A DNA stretch of 64,000 nt. Source: Raoultibacter massiliensis. GTDB lineage: Bacteria; Actinomycetota; Coriobacteriia; Coriobacteriales; Eggerthellaceae. Where the stretch lies: assembly GCF_900199545.1 (NCBI RefSeq), contig NZ_LT962670.1:560271-624270 (forward strand), in the 5' to 3' direction. The notes beneath the pieces are model-generated. The model was not told the origin of the DNA. It worked only from the letters and a program-made list of their open reading frames with translations, and did no database searches. This document shows positions 34,636 through 43,980 of the stretch, in pieces. The position numbers and the translations under genes are program-made. Each line of letters opens with the position of its first letter. The first letter of the stretch is position 1.

Positions 34636-36031
34636 AATCGTGCTGTGCGTCGATTCCGAAAGCGCGAAGAACCCTGAGCTGATCGGACTCGGGGGAGAAA
34701 ACCTTCTTTCCCAGCCGTGGTTGCGGTTGTTTTGCAGTGCGGTCGAGGCGCGCGCCTACCTCCGCGAAGCCGATGCCGTCAAGGAGGCATGGGTTGCTTC
34801 AAGCGACGAGATGGATCCGATAAACCTTGCGGCTGCGCTCAAAAAGGACGCAGGTGCAACGAGCGTTTGCCTGGTGACGTTCGGTGGTGGCGGTTCTTTG
34901 AAAAGCCGAGCCAGTGCGGCGGGCATCGATGCGACGTTGACAGGGGCCGATTTCGCCTCTCGATACAGCTCGGCGAAGAGCCGGCAGCCAGGTGCGCCTC
35001 GGCTATCCCGGGCGGGCGCCGATCGAAAGCCCGAGGCGGCGACGGTGTGCGAGTCTGTTGGCAGAAGCCTCGATCTTCCCACGGTTGCGTATCCCGCTGG
35101 AAGCGGCGACGAAACGGTCTGCCCCATCCAGGGCAATCCGGGGGCGAACCGGCCGCTCTCTGCGTCGGAATCCGTCGCGAGCGAAACGAAGGGCGATGCT
35201 TGCGGGGATGCACGAAAGGCGTCTCTGCGGAAAACCGCTTTTCTCATTACGGTTGTGAGCGCAACCGGCGGAGCGGGAAAGAGCACCGTTGCAGCCTTGT
35301 CGGCCTTCTTCGCTCAGGGATTCGGCTATAAAACGCTTCTGGTCGATGCGGATTTGCAGGCGGGGGACATGCGCCGCCTTGTAGGCGAGGAATCGCCTGT
35401 TGCGATCGACGAGGTCATCGCCGATCGATCCCGGCTCGAGAAGGCGGTACCCCGTGAATCCCAGCCCGCCCTTTTGGCCGCTCCGAAAAAGCTCGAGCAA
35501 TCGGAGTCTGTGGCAAGCGGGCTTTCACGCGTGGTCGACGACGCGAGTTCGCTTTTCGACGTCATCGTTGCCAACACCTCGTCGCATTGGGACGAATCGC
35601 TCGTCCAGCTTCTCGAGCGTTCGTCGCACGTGCTGTTTCTGGTGGATCAGCGCCCTACGTCGCTCGGTTTGAGCAAGCATGTTCTCGAGATGTGCTCGCG
35701 GTGCGGCATCGCGACGACGCCGTTCACGTTCGTGGTGAACAGGTGCACGAAAAACGCGTTGATCACGTCGTTCGAGGCGACATGTTCGCTCGGCGGGTCT
35801 CGTGCGGTCGAATTGAAGGACGGCGGCAAGGAAGTCGCCGAGCTTTTGGGGGCGGGACTTCCTCTCGAGCTGATCGGCACCCGAAACGATCTGTGCCTGA
35901 GCATGGAGCACGTTCTCATCGACATTCTTCCAGGTAACGCAGCGTTGGGCCAGGCGCCCCCTTCTTCATCGCCGGAACGTACGAGGCGCTTCTTCTTGGG
36001 ACGGCGGAAGGGGAGGGCGGCATGTCTTTGA
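34625..36031 (+). CDS. tadZ: TadZ/CpaE-like MinD-family ATPase
   Basis: 468 residues from the ATG at 34625 (AAAGGAG upstream), overlapping cpaB. The N-terminal half (1-150) resembles a receiver-like domain without a clear phospho-acceptor. It is linked by a variable Ser/Ala-rich stretch to a ParA/MinD ATPase (about 205-440). The P-loop ATGGAGKST (213-221) has the GGxGKST core, but the signature lysine before it is missing, as in many TadZ proteins. VDADLQAGDM and VANTSSHWD correspond to later ATPase motifs. TadZ localises the Tad machinery at a cell pole. It overlaps tadA by 10 bases. Confidence 0.8.
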   Translation: MKPEIVLCVDSESAKNPELIGLGGENLLSQPWLRLFCSAVEARAYLREADAVKEAWVASSDEMDPINLAAALKKDAGATSVCLVTFGGGGSLKSRASAAGIDATLTGADFASRYSSAKSRQPGAPRLSRAGADRKPEAATVCESVGRSLDLPTVAYPAGSGDETVCPIQGNPGANRPLSASESVASETKGDACGDARKASLRKTAFLITVVSATGGAGKSTVAALSAFFAQGFGYKTLLVDADLQAGDMRRLVGEESPVAIDEVIADRSRLEKAVPRESQPALLAAPKKLEQSESVASGLSRVVDDASSLFDVIVANTSSHWDESLVQLLERSSHVLFLVDQRPTSLGLSKHVLEMCSRCGIATTPFTFVVNRCTKNALITSFEATCSLGGSRAVELKDGGKEVAELLGAGLPLELIGTRNDLCLSMEHVLIDILPGNAALGQAPPSSSPERTRRFFLGRRKGRAACL

Positions 36032-37344
36032 TGGGCCGCGCTCGCTGCGCTGAAGGCGAGGTGCCGGTCTATCCGACTGATCGAAGCGCGTTGGTTGGGC
36101 TTCTGCGCGAATCGGTGTACGAACGCATACCCGCAAACGACATTGCCGCCAAAGCGGCCCGTAACCTTCAGCTGGCGAGAAGCGAAGTGAAGAGCGCCTG
36201 CAGACAAGCCTTTCAGGACGAGCGATGGGCGACGGTGCCGGTGTCCGATCGCGAAGGGCTCGTGGGGGAATTGCTCGACGGCATGTTCGGGCTCGGCCCG
36301 ATCGAGGCGCTCCTTGATGATGAATCGGTGTCCGAAATCATGGTCAACGCAACGCAGGCGGTGTATTTCGAGCGCCAGGGCGTGCTTTACCGGAGTTCGC
36401 AGAGGTTTGCTTCGGACGATCAAGTTAGAGCGTTGATCGATCGCATAATCGGACCTATCGGCAGGCGCATCGACGAGGCATCGCCGACGGTCGACGCGCG
36501 TTTGCCGCAAGGCCATCGCGTCCACGCGATCATTCCGCCTCTTTCGATCGACGGGCCGGTCGTCACGATCAGGAAGTTCACCGCGCATGTGATGACGCTT
36601 GAGGAAATGGTTGCAGGAGGATCGCTCGACGAGCGAACGAGCCGCTTGCTCGGATGGGCTGTCGAATTTCGAAAAAACATTGCCGTGTCAGGCGGTACGG
36701 GTACTGGCAAGACCACATTGCTCAACGCGCTTTCGTGCAGGATTCCGCAGCAGGAACGCATTATCACGATCGAGGATTCGGCGGAGCTCCGCTTTTTCGA
36801 GCACCCCCATGTCGTTCGTCTTGAGGCGAGGCCGAAAAACGCCGAGGGCATCGGAGAGGTGTCAATTAGGGATTTGGTGAGAAACGCCCTTCGCATGAGA
36901 CCCGACCGGATCGTTGTTGGGGAGTGCCGAGGCGCCGAGGCGCTCGATATGCTCCAAGCCATGAATACCGGACACGACGGTTCGCTGACGACGCTTCACG
37001 CCAATGCCCCCGAAGAGGCTGTCATGCGTTTGACGACCATGGTCCGTTACGGCGTTGACCTTCCGGTCGATGTGATCGAATCCCATATCGCAAGTGCGAT
37101 CGATCTGGTGATTCAGATAGAGCGAGGTGCCGATGGCGTGCGGTTCGTTTCGCAGATAGCCGAACTCGACCATGCGATCGGCTGCAGAGGCTGCTTTGTT
37201 CGGACGCTTTTCGAACGGAGCCATGCGGGGGCACCGGGAAGGTGGGAGGCGGTTCCCTCATGGGTCGATGATCTGCCGCAAAGAGGCGTGGCGAAAGAAT
37301 CGGAGGTGACGCTATGGAAATCGCCGATGCTCTCATGCTGCTAG
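36022..37344 (+). CDS. tadA: TadA/CpaF-type pilus assembly ATPase
   Basis: 440 residues. A secretion ATPase of the GspE/CpaF class with an N-terminal helical domain (MFGLGPIEALLDDESVSEIMVN), Walker A GGTGTGKTT (about 224-232), Walker B region MRPDRIVVGECRGAEALDMLQ, and an Asp/His box GHDGSLTTLHAN. It powers pilin polymerisation in the cytoplasm. The C-terminus beyond ~390 is unusual (GCRGCF, then ...SPMLSCC). It overlaps tadZ and tadB by 10 and 31 bases. Confidence 0.9.
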   Translation: MSLMGRARCAEGEVPVYPTDRSALVGLLRESVYERIPANDIAAKAARNLQLARSEVKSACRQAFQDERWATVPVSDREGLVGELLDGMFGLGPIEALLDDESVSEIMVNATQAVYFERQGVLYRSSQRFASDDQVRALIDRIIGPIGRRIDEASPTVDARLPQGHRVHAIIPPLSIDGPVVTIRKFTAHVMTLEEMVAGGSLDERTSRLLGWAVEFRKNIAVSGGTGTGKTTLLNALSCRIPQQERIITIEDSAELRFFEHPHVVRLEARPKNAEGIGEVSIRDLVRNALRMRPDRIVVGECRGAEALDMLQAMNTGHDGSLTTLHANAPEEAVMRLTTMVRYGVDLPVDVIESHIASAIDLVIQIERGADGVRFVSQIAELDHAIGCRGCFVRTLFERSHAGAPGRWEAVPSWVDDLPQRGVAKESEVTLWKSPMLSCC

Positions 37345-38288
37345 CCGGATGTGCGGCTTTTTTCGGGGGCGTTGCAATATTCGCCTCGATTGCTCCATCT
37401 GTGCGACGCGTGCGCGTGTCGAGTTCTTTTCGGAAAGAAGAAGCAGAGGAGGGCACCGGTTTGGCGCTGTTGCTGAGGCGGGGCGTTCCCTGGTGCATTC
37501 CCCTCGCCCGGGTTGCATTGCGGATCGCGTTCCTTGAAAGCGCATTCGATGAAGTCGTGGTGACGGTTCGGATTCGAGGATATGCGACGACGGTGGAAAG
37601 GGCCTGCTCGGTTTGGTGCGCCGTTTCGCTTGGCATCGTTGTTGCGGGAACGCTGATCGGCGCCTCGCCCGTATTCGGCGCGGCCCTTGCGGTTTGTCTG
37701 AGCATAGCGTGCCGGTTCGCTGCGGAGCGAAACCGGGAGGCCCGCATCAAAGCCATGCGCGAGGAAGTTCCGAACGCGCTTCGCGCGATGGAGTCGTGCT
37801 TCTTCGCCGGCCTTTCGCTCATGCAGACGTTTCAGCATCTTGCCGACGAAGCGTCCGAACCGCTTGCGGCGCTTTTCTCGCAGGCGGCTCATGGGCTCGA
37901 AGCGGGGCGCACCTCGCACGAGGTGCTCGGCTCTCTTCGAAACCGGGCGAGCATTCCGGAGATCTCCTTCATCGCCATCGCCCTGGAAATCCAGCACGAT
38001 GCGGGTGGAAGCATGAAGCAGGTTCTCGAGGCGGCGCGTGACTCTGTGGAAAGCGATCTCGAGCTGCGTCGCGCGCTTCAGGTTCAAACCGCGCAAGCCA
38101 AGCTGTCCGCTCGAGTCGTAACCGCCATGCCGTTTGTCCTAATGGCGCTTTTCTCTCTTATAACGGAGGATTTCCTTGCCCCGTTTTTTGCGAGCGGCTT
38201 CGGGCTTGCGCTTCTTGCGGTGGCGATAACGATGCAGGTTGCGGGCGTCCTTTGCGTGCGGAACATGCTGAAAGTGGGGTTTGATTGA
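37314..38288 (+). CDS. tadB: TadB-type pilus platform membrane protein
   Basis: 324 residues. An N-terminal helix (6-28), a helix pair near 105-145, a cytoplasmic GspF/T2SF domain (EVPNALRAMESCFFAGLSLMQTFQHLA, then EISFIAIALEIQHDAGGSM), and two C-terminal helices. It forms the inner-membrane platform with TadC. It overlaps tadA by 31 bases and tadC by 8. Confidence 0.85.
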   Translation: MEIADALMLLAGCAAFFGGVAIFASIAPSVRRVRVSSSFRKEEAEEGTGLALLLRRGVPWCIPLARVALRIAFLESAFDEVVVTVRIRGYATTVERACSVWCAVSLGIVVAGTLIGASPVFGAALAVCLSIACRFAAERNREARIKAMREEVPNALRAMESCFFAGLSLMQTFQHLADEASEPLAALFSQAAHGLEAGRTSHEVLGSLRNRASIPEISFIAIALEIQHDAGGSMKQVLEAARDSVESDLELRRALQVQTAQAKLSARVVTAMPFVLMALFSLITEDFLAPFFASGFGLALLAVAITMQVAGVLCVRNMLKVGFD

Positions 38289-39237
38289 TGTGGATATCCC
38301 ATCGGTTGCAGAGATCGTAGCGTGCGCAAGCGCGGGTTGCATGGGATGCAGCACGTATGTCTTCCTGCGCCGCAAAGCAGTTGTTCGCAGGCGAAGGCAG
38401 CGCGTTCGCAGCGCGGAAAGGGAAATGGGCGTTGCCGGCATGCCCGAGACGGAGTGCGGCGGGCTTTCCGCATGGGCTCTCGCCCTTGCTTGCAGGGAGA
38501 GCATCAAGCCGACGTTCGCGCGTTCGGCGCAGAGGAGCGATCGCCTTTTCGCCAGCCGATCGAACTCTGGGATCAAAACCCTTGCGCTGAAGGCGGGGCT
38601 CGAATCGTCACTGACGGTTTCGGGGTTCGAGTCGGCGAGGGCGTGCTTGTCTGCGGCCTATCTGGCGATCGGCCTTCTTGTCGGGGCGGTTTTCTCGCTC
38701 GAGCTTTCTGCGCTGCTCGGTGCAGGCGGTGGGGTCGCGGGTTGGTTCGCTCTTCCCCGTGCATTGAAGTGCGAAGCCGCTTTGCGCAGGGAGCGGCTGG
38801 GGCCTCAGCTCGCAGAGATGTGCGAGGTGGTTGCCTTGGGCTTGCGGAGCGGGCTGTCGTTCGACCATGCGTTCTCCTTGTACTGCGAATACTTCGAATC
38901 GGGTTTTGCTCGGGACTGCGCTCAGGCGCGCCGGCAGTGGACGCTCGGCTTGGTGCCACGTGACAGAGCGCTGCGCGGTTTGTCCGATTCGTACGATTCG
39001 CCCATGCTGTCGAGAATCGTCGAAGGCATGGTCAGATCGCTGCGGTTCGGAACCTCCCTGGCGGAGACGCTCGAGTCGGCTGCGGCGGAGGCGCGCAGCG
39101 TTCATAAAGCGGAAGTCGAAGAGCGAGTGGCAAAGGCACCGGTCAAGATGCTTATCCCCGTCGGAGCGCTGATTCTGCCGGCGATGCTCATCTTCGTGCT
39201 CGGGCCGATCATGATAGATTTGATGGAAGGGATATAG
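38281..39237 (+). CDS. tadC: TadC-type pilus platform membrane protein
   Basis: 318 residues if it starts at TTG 38281. A GTG at 38290 is the alternative with better spacing to GTGGGG; the ATG at 38287 is out of frame and stops after ten codons. It has the T2SF domain pattern (LGPQLAEMCEVVALGLRSGLSFDHAFSLY) and a final hydrophobic hairpin ending in GPIMIDLMEGI. It pairs with TadB. The stop is immediately followed by the flp start. Confidence 0.82.
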   Translation: MIDVDIPSVAEIVACASAGCMGCSTYVFLRRKAVVRRRRQRVRSAEREMGVAGMPETECGGLSAWALALACRESIKPTFARSAQRSDRLFASRSNSGIKTLALKAGLESSLTVSGFESARACLSAAYLAIGLLVGAVFSLELSALLGAGGGVAGWFALPRALKCEAALRRERLGPQLAEMCEVVALGLRSGLSFDHAFSLYCEYFESGFARDCAQARRQWTLGLVPRDRALRGLSDSYDSPMLSRIVEGMVRSLRFGTSLAETLESAAAEARSVHKAEVEERVAKAPVKMLIPVGALILPAMLIFVLGPIMIDLMEGI

Positions 39238-39459
39238 GTGCAGGTCATGGGCTGGTTGGCAAAGGAATTCAAGCGCAAGGCGATCGAGGAGAGGGTGCGT
39301 ATCGCACGGCGACTTTGCGATGCGCGCGGGCAGGGCACGACGGAGTACGCGATTCTCGTCGGGGTGCTCGTCGTGATTGCAATAATCGCAATCACCCTGT
39401 TCAGGCCGAAGATACAGGAGTTGTGGGATGCGATCGCGTCGGGTATCAACGGACTGTAG
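39238..39459 (+). CDS. flp: Flp-type IVb pilin
   Basis: 73 residues from GTG 39238, directly after the tadC stop; an ATG at 39247 is a possible alternative. The class III prepilin motif is DARG|QGTTEYAILVGVLVV: cleavage after Gly31 places Glu at +5 and Tyr at +6. A hydrophobic helix of ~20 residues and a short C-terminal tail follow, the normal Flp form. It is the probable major pilin. Confidence 0.9.
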   Translation: MQVMGWLAKEFKRKAIEERVRIARRLCDARGQGTTEYAILVGVLVVIAIIAITLFRPKIQELWDAIASGINGL

Positions 39460-39466
39460 GCGGTGT

Positions 39467-39697
39467 GTGCCGAAGGCCGCTGCAGACGGTGCGCGATTTC
39501 GGCTTGCAGACGATCGGGGGCAATCGAGCGTCGAGTACGCCTTGGTCGTTTTCGCCCTGCTGGCGGTTATCGTTGCATGCTCGCTTTTATGGAGGACCCT
39601 CGACGAGGGGCTGTTCGTCTCCCATGCGGCAGCAGGTGCGTCCCACCACATCGGGCGAGGGTCGCCTGGCGCCGTTGCCGACGTGCTTCTGTACTGA
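39467..39697 (+). CDS. Second Flp/prepilin-like small protein
   Basis: 76 residues from GTG 39467, 7 bases after flp. It carries DDRG|QSSVEYALVVFALLAV, the same cleavage pattern with Glu +5 and Tyr +6 and one hydrophobic helix. The ~35-residue tail contains SHHIGRGSPG. It is probably a minor pilin or pseudopilin. The ribosome site is weak, so the exact start is uncertain. Confidence 0.7.
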   Translation: MPKAAADGARFRLADDRGQSSVEYALVVFALLAVIVACSLLWRTLDEGLFVSHAAAGASHHIGRGSPGAVADVLLY

Positions 39698-39718
39698 CGA
39701 TGCTCTGGAAGGAAGACG

Positions 39719-40282
39719 ATGATGCGTTTGATTCGGCTATGGAATTCGAAGAGGCGAACCGAGCTTCGGGCTCGCCTCGCTGGAAGGCGCGGAAGAAGCG
39801 GGCAGGCAACGGTTGAGGCCGCGTATCTGATTCCGGTGGTTTTCCTCTGCCTGCTGCTTCTTCTGCAGCCGGGGATACTGCTTTACGACATCATGGTCAT
39901 GCAGGGGGCTGCGGCCGAGGGCTGCCGATTGCTCGCGACCAAAACCGATGCTGCGGGCGAATCGGCCGAAGCATGCGAGGCGTATGTGAAACGGCGCCTT
40001 GCATCTATCCCGCCGCAGGATCAGTTCCACATGCATGCGGGCGGATGTTCATGGGACATCGTCATCGACGGCGATGAAACGTCGGGTCGCGTTCGGGTGA
40101 CTATCGCGAACGAGGTTCGCCTTCTTCCCCTGGTCGATGCTGCCGGAGTGCTGTTTGGTTTGGTCGATTCGACGGGAGCGTACTCGTTCGAGGTTTCAAG
40201 CAGCGCCCCGACGCAGCCTTCGTGGGCAATCTCATCGGAGTTCGGCCTCGATCCCGAAGCATGGGTCGGAGGCGATCGCTGA
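39719..40282 (+). CDS. tadE: TadE-like pseudopilin (1)
   Basis: 187 residues. A basic N-terminus leads to SGQATVEAAYLIPVVFL, a prepilin-type site (G|Q, Glu +5) and hydrophobic helix typical of TadE/TadF pseudopilins. A ~130-residue exported domain follows. The stop overlaps the start of the next gene (TGATG). ATG codons at 39719 and 39722 are both possible. Confidence 0.75.
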   Translation: MMRLIRLWNSKRRTELRARLAGRRGRSGQATVEAAYLIPVVFLCLLLLLQPGILLYDIMVMQGAAAEGCRLLATKTDAAGESAEACEAYVKRRLASIPPQDQFHMHAGGCSWDIVIDGDETSGRVRVTIANEVRLLPLVDAAGVLFGLVDSTGAYSFEVSSSAPTQPSWAISSEFGLDPEAWVGGDR

Positions 40283-42516
40283 TGCGGGGGCGTATCGGGT
40301 TGCACGGCAGCGCCCTATGCGGGTTGGAACGCTGCGTACCGAAGCCGCTTGCAGGAAGTGCGCCCGCTCGGCGCACCTTCTGCGATGTTATGCGCAGCGA
40401 AGAGGGACTCTCGACAGTCGGTATGGTGTTCGCCCTGCTTATCACTCTATCGCTTATCTTTACGGGTGCCCAAGTCTACGATGTGGAGTCGAAGAGCGCC
40501 CACATCCAAAACGTTGCCGATGCCGCGGCGCTTGCAGCGGAAAACGAGGTTGCGGAGTTCTGCATAGTGGTTAGGTTGTGCGATGCTCTGGTGCTGACGA
40601 TGTCCCTCACGGGTATTGCGACGATGGGGCTCGGCGTCGCCGCGCTTTGCGCTCCGGCGACGGCGCCGCTTGCCGATCGGCTCATCAAAGCGGCGACGGA
40701 TATCTTCGATGCGAGAAACTCGTTTGCGAGTCGGGCGGCATCGGGATTGAACGGCTTCCAGGCGATTCTGCCCTTCCTTTCGGCGGTGAACGCCTCATCG
40801 GTGGTGCAAGCGAATTCCTCGAATGCGGGGGAGGCGGCTTATTTCGGTTTCGCCGTCGTGTTGCCCGTCGAGGGGAGCGAGATCGAGGTGGGGCCGCTCG
40901 ACGCCGCCGACGATCTTGTGCGGAGCGTTGAGGAAAACGAGGAGCGGATCAAGCAGGCGGCAGAACTCGCCGAGGAGGCAGCAGGCGAGGCGAAGGAGGA
41001 GAAGCGAAAAGCGTTTTTGGCCGATTGCGGCAACGATCCTGGTTTCTGCATGTACGAGCGAGCGGAAAGCCTTGCAGGCTTGTCGGGCCTTGACAACCCG
41101 TTGTACCGCTCCATCGATACCTGGAGCTTTTCAGTCGCCCTGAAGCGCGCCCAGGCATATTATCCGGCGCGTCTTGCGCAGGAGGCTCCCGAGGGCTCGT
41201 CGACAGAGGCGCTCGCCCGTTCGGCGCTTCGCAAGCGGTTCTACCAGTACGCTGTCAGGGAGATCGGAAGAGGCTACGTGCGCGAAACAGACGAGTCGTT
41301 CGAAGCGTCCTTTCCCTTGCTCGCGAAGAACACGGAGGAGATGAGGTCGACCGACCTTTACACCGAACCGGTCTATCCGATTTCGGTGGGTGACGAGGGG
41401 TCGACTGTCATGCACGCATGGAGCGGTTGCCCGAACGTTTCGGCGGGACAACCATCGAGTTTCGGTTCGATCTATCAGATGGAAACCGGTTCGTTCCAAA
41501 CGTGCTCGGCATGCGGGTTCACGGCGGCGAGCTTGGGAAAGGTGGCTGCGGCGACAACATCGATAGAGAGCGGCTTCGAATACCATTACCGTATCGTTGC
41601 GACGGCCGCCGATGCGTATCAGAAAGCGAAAGAGAAGGAAAAACCCTATGCCGATGAAGCGAAATCGTTGACGCGAACGTTGCTCGACCAAGTCGGGGAT
41701 GCTTTTTCGGGCGCCGCGTCTTACCGCATCGAAGCGAACCCGCCGGGAAGATACGGCGCCGTCTCGTTTGCCGCGGACGTCTCCGATCTCTCGGCTGCAG
41801 CGCGGTTTCCCAGCTCGTTTGTAAAGGGAGGCGATTCGGTTGGAGCTCGTGCGGCCTTGTCGGCGGCCACTCTTGCGAGCGACGATCCAGAGGAGGGAAA
41901 AACGGTCATCGCATCGGCGCTTGACTCTTTCGACTCGGGTGCGACCGGCGCTGCGGTGGGCGCGCTCGGCATCGTGGCCGACTTGTGGTCGTCGCTGCTG
42001 CTCTTCTATTCGGAGGGAATCGAAGCGCTCCAGCGGGGCACGGAACAGGCGCTTTCCCGTATGCCTCTTGCAAGCGAAAGCGGGCTCGGCACATGGGCGG
42101 CGCATGCGCTTTCGGGGGTGCTCGAATCGTTGGGGCTGAATCCGGCAAAGCTCGACTCTCCCAAGCCGGTTCTCGTGAATACGGCCCATGTGCTCATCGC
42201 CGATACGTCGGGATTCTCTTCGATGCTGCTGGCCGCAAAAGAACAGGGCATCGTCCTCGGGGATGCCGCCGATGCCGATCTGTACACCACGGCGCTTTCC
42301 GTGCTGGAAGCGTCGTCGCTCGATGCGCTGTTCGATTTCGAAGCCGGCATAAAGATCGCTGTCGTCCAGCCGTTCGGCGATGCGGGACCCTCGATTCCCC
42401 TGACGATCGCACTGCCGTCATGGGCTACGGCGGCTGCGGGCCAGGCGATCCGATCTTCGGTCGATCGGATGAAGGCGGTTTACGCGCAGACGGGAGGCGT
42501 TCGAAGATGGGAATGA
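40282..42516 (+). CDS. Large TadG-like exported protein
   Basis: 744 residues from the ATG at 40282 overlapping tadE. After a basic N-terminus, a membrane segment (EEGLSTVGMVFALLITLSLIFTG) is followed by VYDVESKSAHIQNVADAAALAAENEV, the signature of the TadG/DUF2134 N-terminal region. The remaining ~650 residues contain coiled-coil-like stretches, a CPNV...CSACGF cysteine patch and several hydrophobic patches. It is probably a surface or cell-wall-spanning component of the pilus; the size is larger than usual TadG. Details are unknown. Confidence 0.7.
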   Translation: MRGRIGLHGSALCGLERCVPKPLAGSAPARRTFCDVMRSEEGLSTVGMVFALLITLSLIFTGAQVYDVESKSAHIQNVADAAALAAENEVAEFCIVVRLCDALVLTMSLTGIATMGLGVAALCAPATAPLADRLIKAATDIFDARNSFASRAASGLNGFQAILPFLSAVNASSVVQANSSNAGEAAYFGFAVVLPVEGSEIEVGPLDAADDLVRSVEENEERIKQAAELAEEAAGEAKEEKRKAFLADCGNDPGFCMYERAESLAGLSGLDNPLYRSIDTWSFSVALKRAQAYYPARLAQEAPEGSSTEALARSALRKRFYQYAVREIGRGYVRETDESFEASFPLLAKNTEEMRSTDLYTEPVYPISVGDEGSTVMHAWSGCPNVSAGQPSSFGSIYQMETGSFQTCSACGFTAASLGKVAAATTSIESGFEYHYRIVATAADAYQKAKEKEKPYADEAKSLTRTLLDQVGDAFSGAASYRIEANPPGRYGAVSFAADVSDLSAAARFPSSFVKGGDSVGARAALSAATLASDDPEEGKTVIASALDSFDSGATGAAVGALGIVADLWSSLLLFYSEGIEALQRGTEQALSRMPLASESGLGTWAAHALSGVLESLGLNPAKLDSPKPVLVNTAHVLIADTSGFSSMLLAAKEQGIVLGDAADADLYTTALSVLEASSLDALFDFEAGIKIAVVQPFGDAGPSIPLTIALPSWATAAAGQAIRSSVDRMKAVYAQTGGVRRWE

Positions 42517-42968
42517 TGATGCTTCGCCGTGCGCGTTCCAAGGGGTTGCACGATCGTTGCGGGCAGATGACCGTCGAATTCGCGGTTGCCTTTCCGGTGT
42601 TCCTGATCGTTGCGGTCATATGCGTGAACGCATTGCTTTTCTTCGCCGATTGCGCATCGTTCGACCGCCTTTTTCGCGATGCCGTCCGCGTGCATGCGGC
42701 GTCGCCCTCCTACGGCCAGACGCTCGAAGACAGCCGCGTTTTGGTGCTGGGCACTCTCGAGGAATCGGTGCAGCGCGACAACCTTTCCATCGACGTTGCC
42801 GTCGAGTCCCAATCAGGGGGGCATGCGAAGTTCACGGCGACCGAGCGTTTTGCACCGACGCTGTTCGGCCTCGGCCTCAAGTCGTCGGTTTTCGGGGTGG
42901 CGTTGCCTCAGATCGAGCACTCGGCGTCTATGACGATCGACTGCTATAAACCGGGAGTCCTGCTATGA
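42507..42968 (+). CDS. TadE-like pseudopilin (2)
   Basis: 153 residues from the ATG at 42507, overlapping the previous gene by 10 bases. CGQMTVEFAVAFPVFLIVAV is again a prepilin-type G|Q site with Glu +5. A ~100-residue exported beta-rich domain ends in SASMTIDCYKPG. It is the fourth prepilin-class substrate of this operon. Confidence 0.75.
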   Translation: MGMMMLRRARSKGLHDRCGQMTVEFAVAFPVFLIVAVICVNALLFFADCASFDRLFRDAVRVHAASPSYGQTLEDSRVLVLGTLEESVQRDNLSIDVAVESQSGGHAKFTATERFAPTLFGLGLKSSVFGVALPQIEHSASMTIDCYKPGVLL

Positions 42969-43597
42969 GAAGGCGCTGCATGGCGGCATGCGCGATCATC
43001 GTCATCGGCTTTGCGGCGGTGCTTGCCATCGATGCTCTCGTGGATTGGTTCGACTGCGCGGCGCAAAACGAAACGCCGAGGTCCGCGCAGACGGTGCCAT
43101 CGGAGGCTGGCTCGGCGGATTCCGCCGCCGAGCCGGACGGCGGGGTTGCCGATCTCTTCGATGCGGATGGCGCGGCTGTCGGCTCTGAAGGCGATTCGGA
43201 AGGGCGGGCCGACGGTTTCGACGGCAGCGCTTTGCCAAAAGGTGCGGCAGATTGGGCTGAAAGCCCTATTGTGCCGACGATCGACGACATCGCGCGGGCA
43301 CGAGGTTTCGAAAGAACGGTTTGTTCGGAGTTTCTCGAGGAGGTAATGGATCCTGCGGGATTCGACGAGGTGCTTGTGGCCGACGGAGGCTCGGTGGTGG
43401 GGCTCGTCGGTCGGGGTTCGGCGGCGCAGACGTTTTCCCGCCTGTCGTGCGAGCTGGCTGACAAGGGGTGGATCGGCGTCGATAGCGGTCTTTCCGGGGC
43501 GGGTACGTTCGTTAAGAGCGACGGATCGTATTCGTGGCTCATGCTCTCGTGTACCGATGCCGACGGGCTTGTCGGCGTGGTTATACAGATACGATAA
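42965..43597 (+). CDS. Secreted or anchored protein of the Tad operon, function unknown
   Basis: 210 residues. An N-terminal hydrophobic segment (8-24) is followed by a low-complexity Ala/Ser/Asp/Gly-rich linker (35-90). A compact C-terminal domain (105-210) has FERTVCSEFLEEVMDPAGFDEVLVADGG and SYSWLMLSCTDADGLVGVVIQ. It overlaps the preceding gene by 4 bases. I do not recognise the domain. Two Cys residues in the mature part could form a disulfide. Confidence 0.6.
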   Translation: MRRRCMAACAIIVIGFAAVLAIDALVDWFDCAAQNETPRSAQTVPSEAGSADSAAEPDGGVADLFDADGAAVGSEGDSEGRADGFDGSALPKGAADWAESPIVPTIDDIARARGFERTVCSEFLEEVMDPAGFDEVLVADGGSVVGLVGRGSAAQTFSRLSCELADKGWIGVDSGLSGAGTFVKSDGSYSWLMLSCTDADGLVGVVIQIR

Positions 43598-43611
43598 GGA
43601 GGAGGATCTCT

Positions 43612-43980
43612 ATGAACGAAAGAGCTGGCTGCGAGGCATCGGAAAAGCTCGAGCCTTCACCTGTTTCGATTGCGGCAACCGCAGCATCTCGAATGCGGGG
43701 TTTGCTTGGGACGGAATCTTGTTCTGAAACGCTGTTTTTGATTCCCTGTCGGGGAGTGCATACCTACGGTATGCGGTATCCGATAGATGTCGCCTTCGCA
43801 AACGGCGATGGCCTCGTTGTGGCGGTTCGACGCGGGCTTGAGCCGAACCGCCGGGTGATGGGCGGAAAAGCGGTGATGGCGCTTGAAAGGGAACATGACC
43901 CGAGCCGGACGTGGTTTAAGGAGGGGGACAGGCTGGCCCTTTCCATCTTTCGGGAAGCGAAACGAGAGGAGTCTCGATGA
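43612..43980 (+). CDS. DUF192-family protein
   Basis: 122 residues with AAGGAGGAGG 6 bases upstream of the ATG. DUF192 pattern: GLLGTESCSETLFLIPCRGVHTYGM, YPIDVAFANGDGLVVAV and EREHDPSRTWFKEGDRL. DUF192 proteins are small beta folds of unknown role, usually exported, but no signal peptide is seen here. Its place at the end of the Tad operon is the main clue. It overlaps the next gene by 4 bases. Confidence 0.75.
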   Translation: MNERAGCEASEKLEPSPVSIAATAASRMRGLLGTESCSETLFLIPCRGVHTYGMRYPIDVAFANGDGLVVAVRRGLEPNRRVMGGKAVMALEREHDPSRTWFKEGDRLALSIFREAKREESR

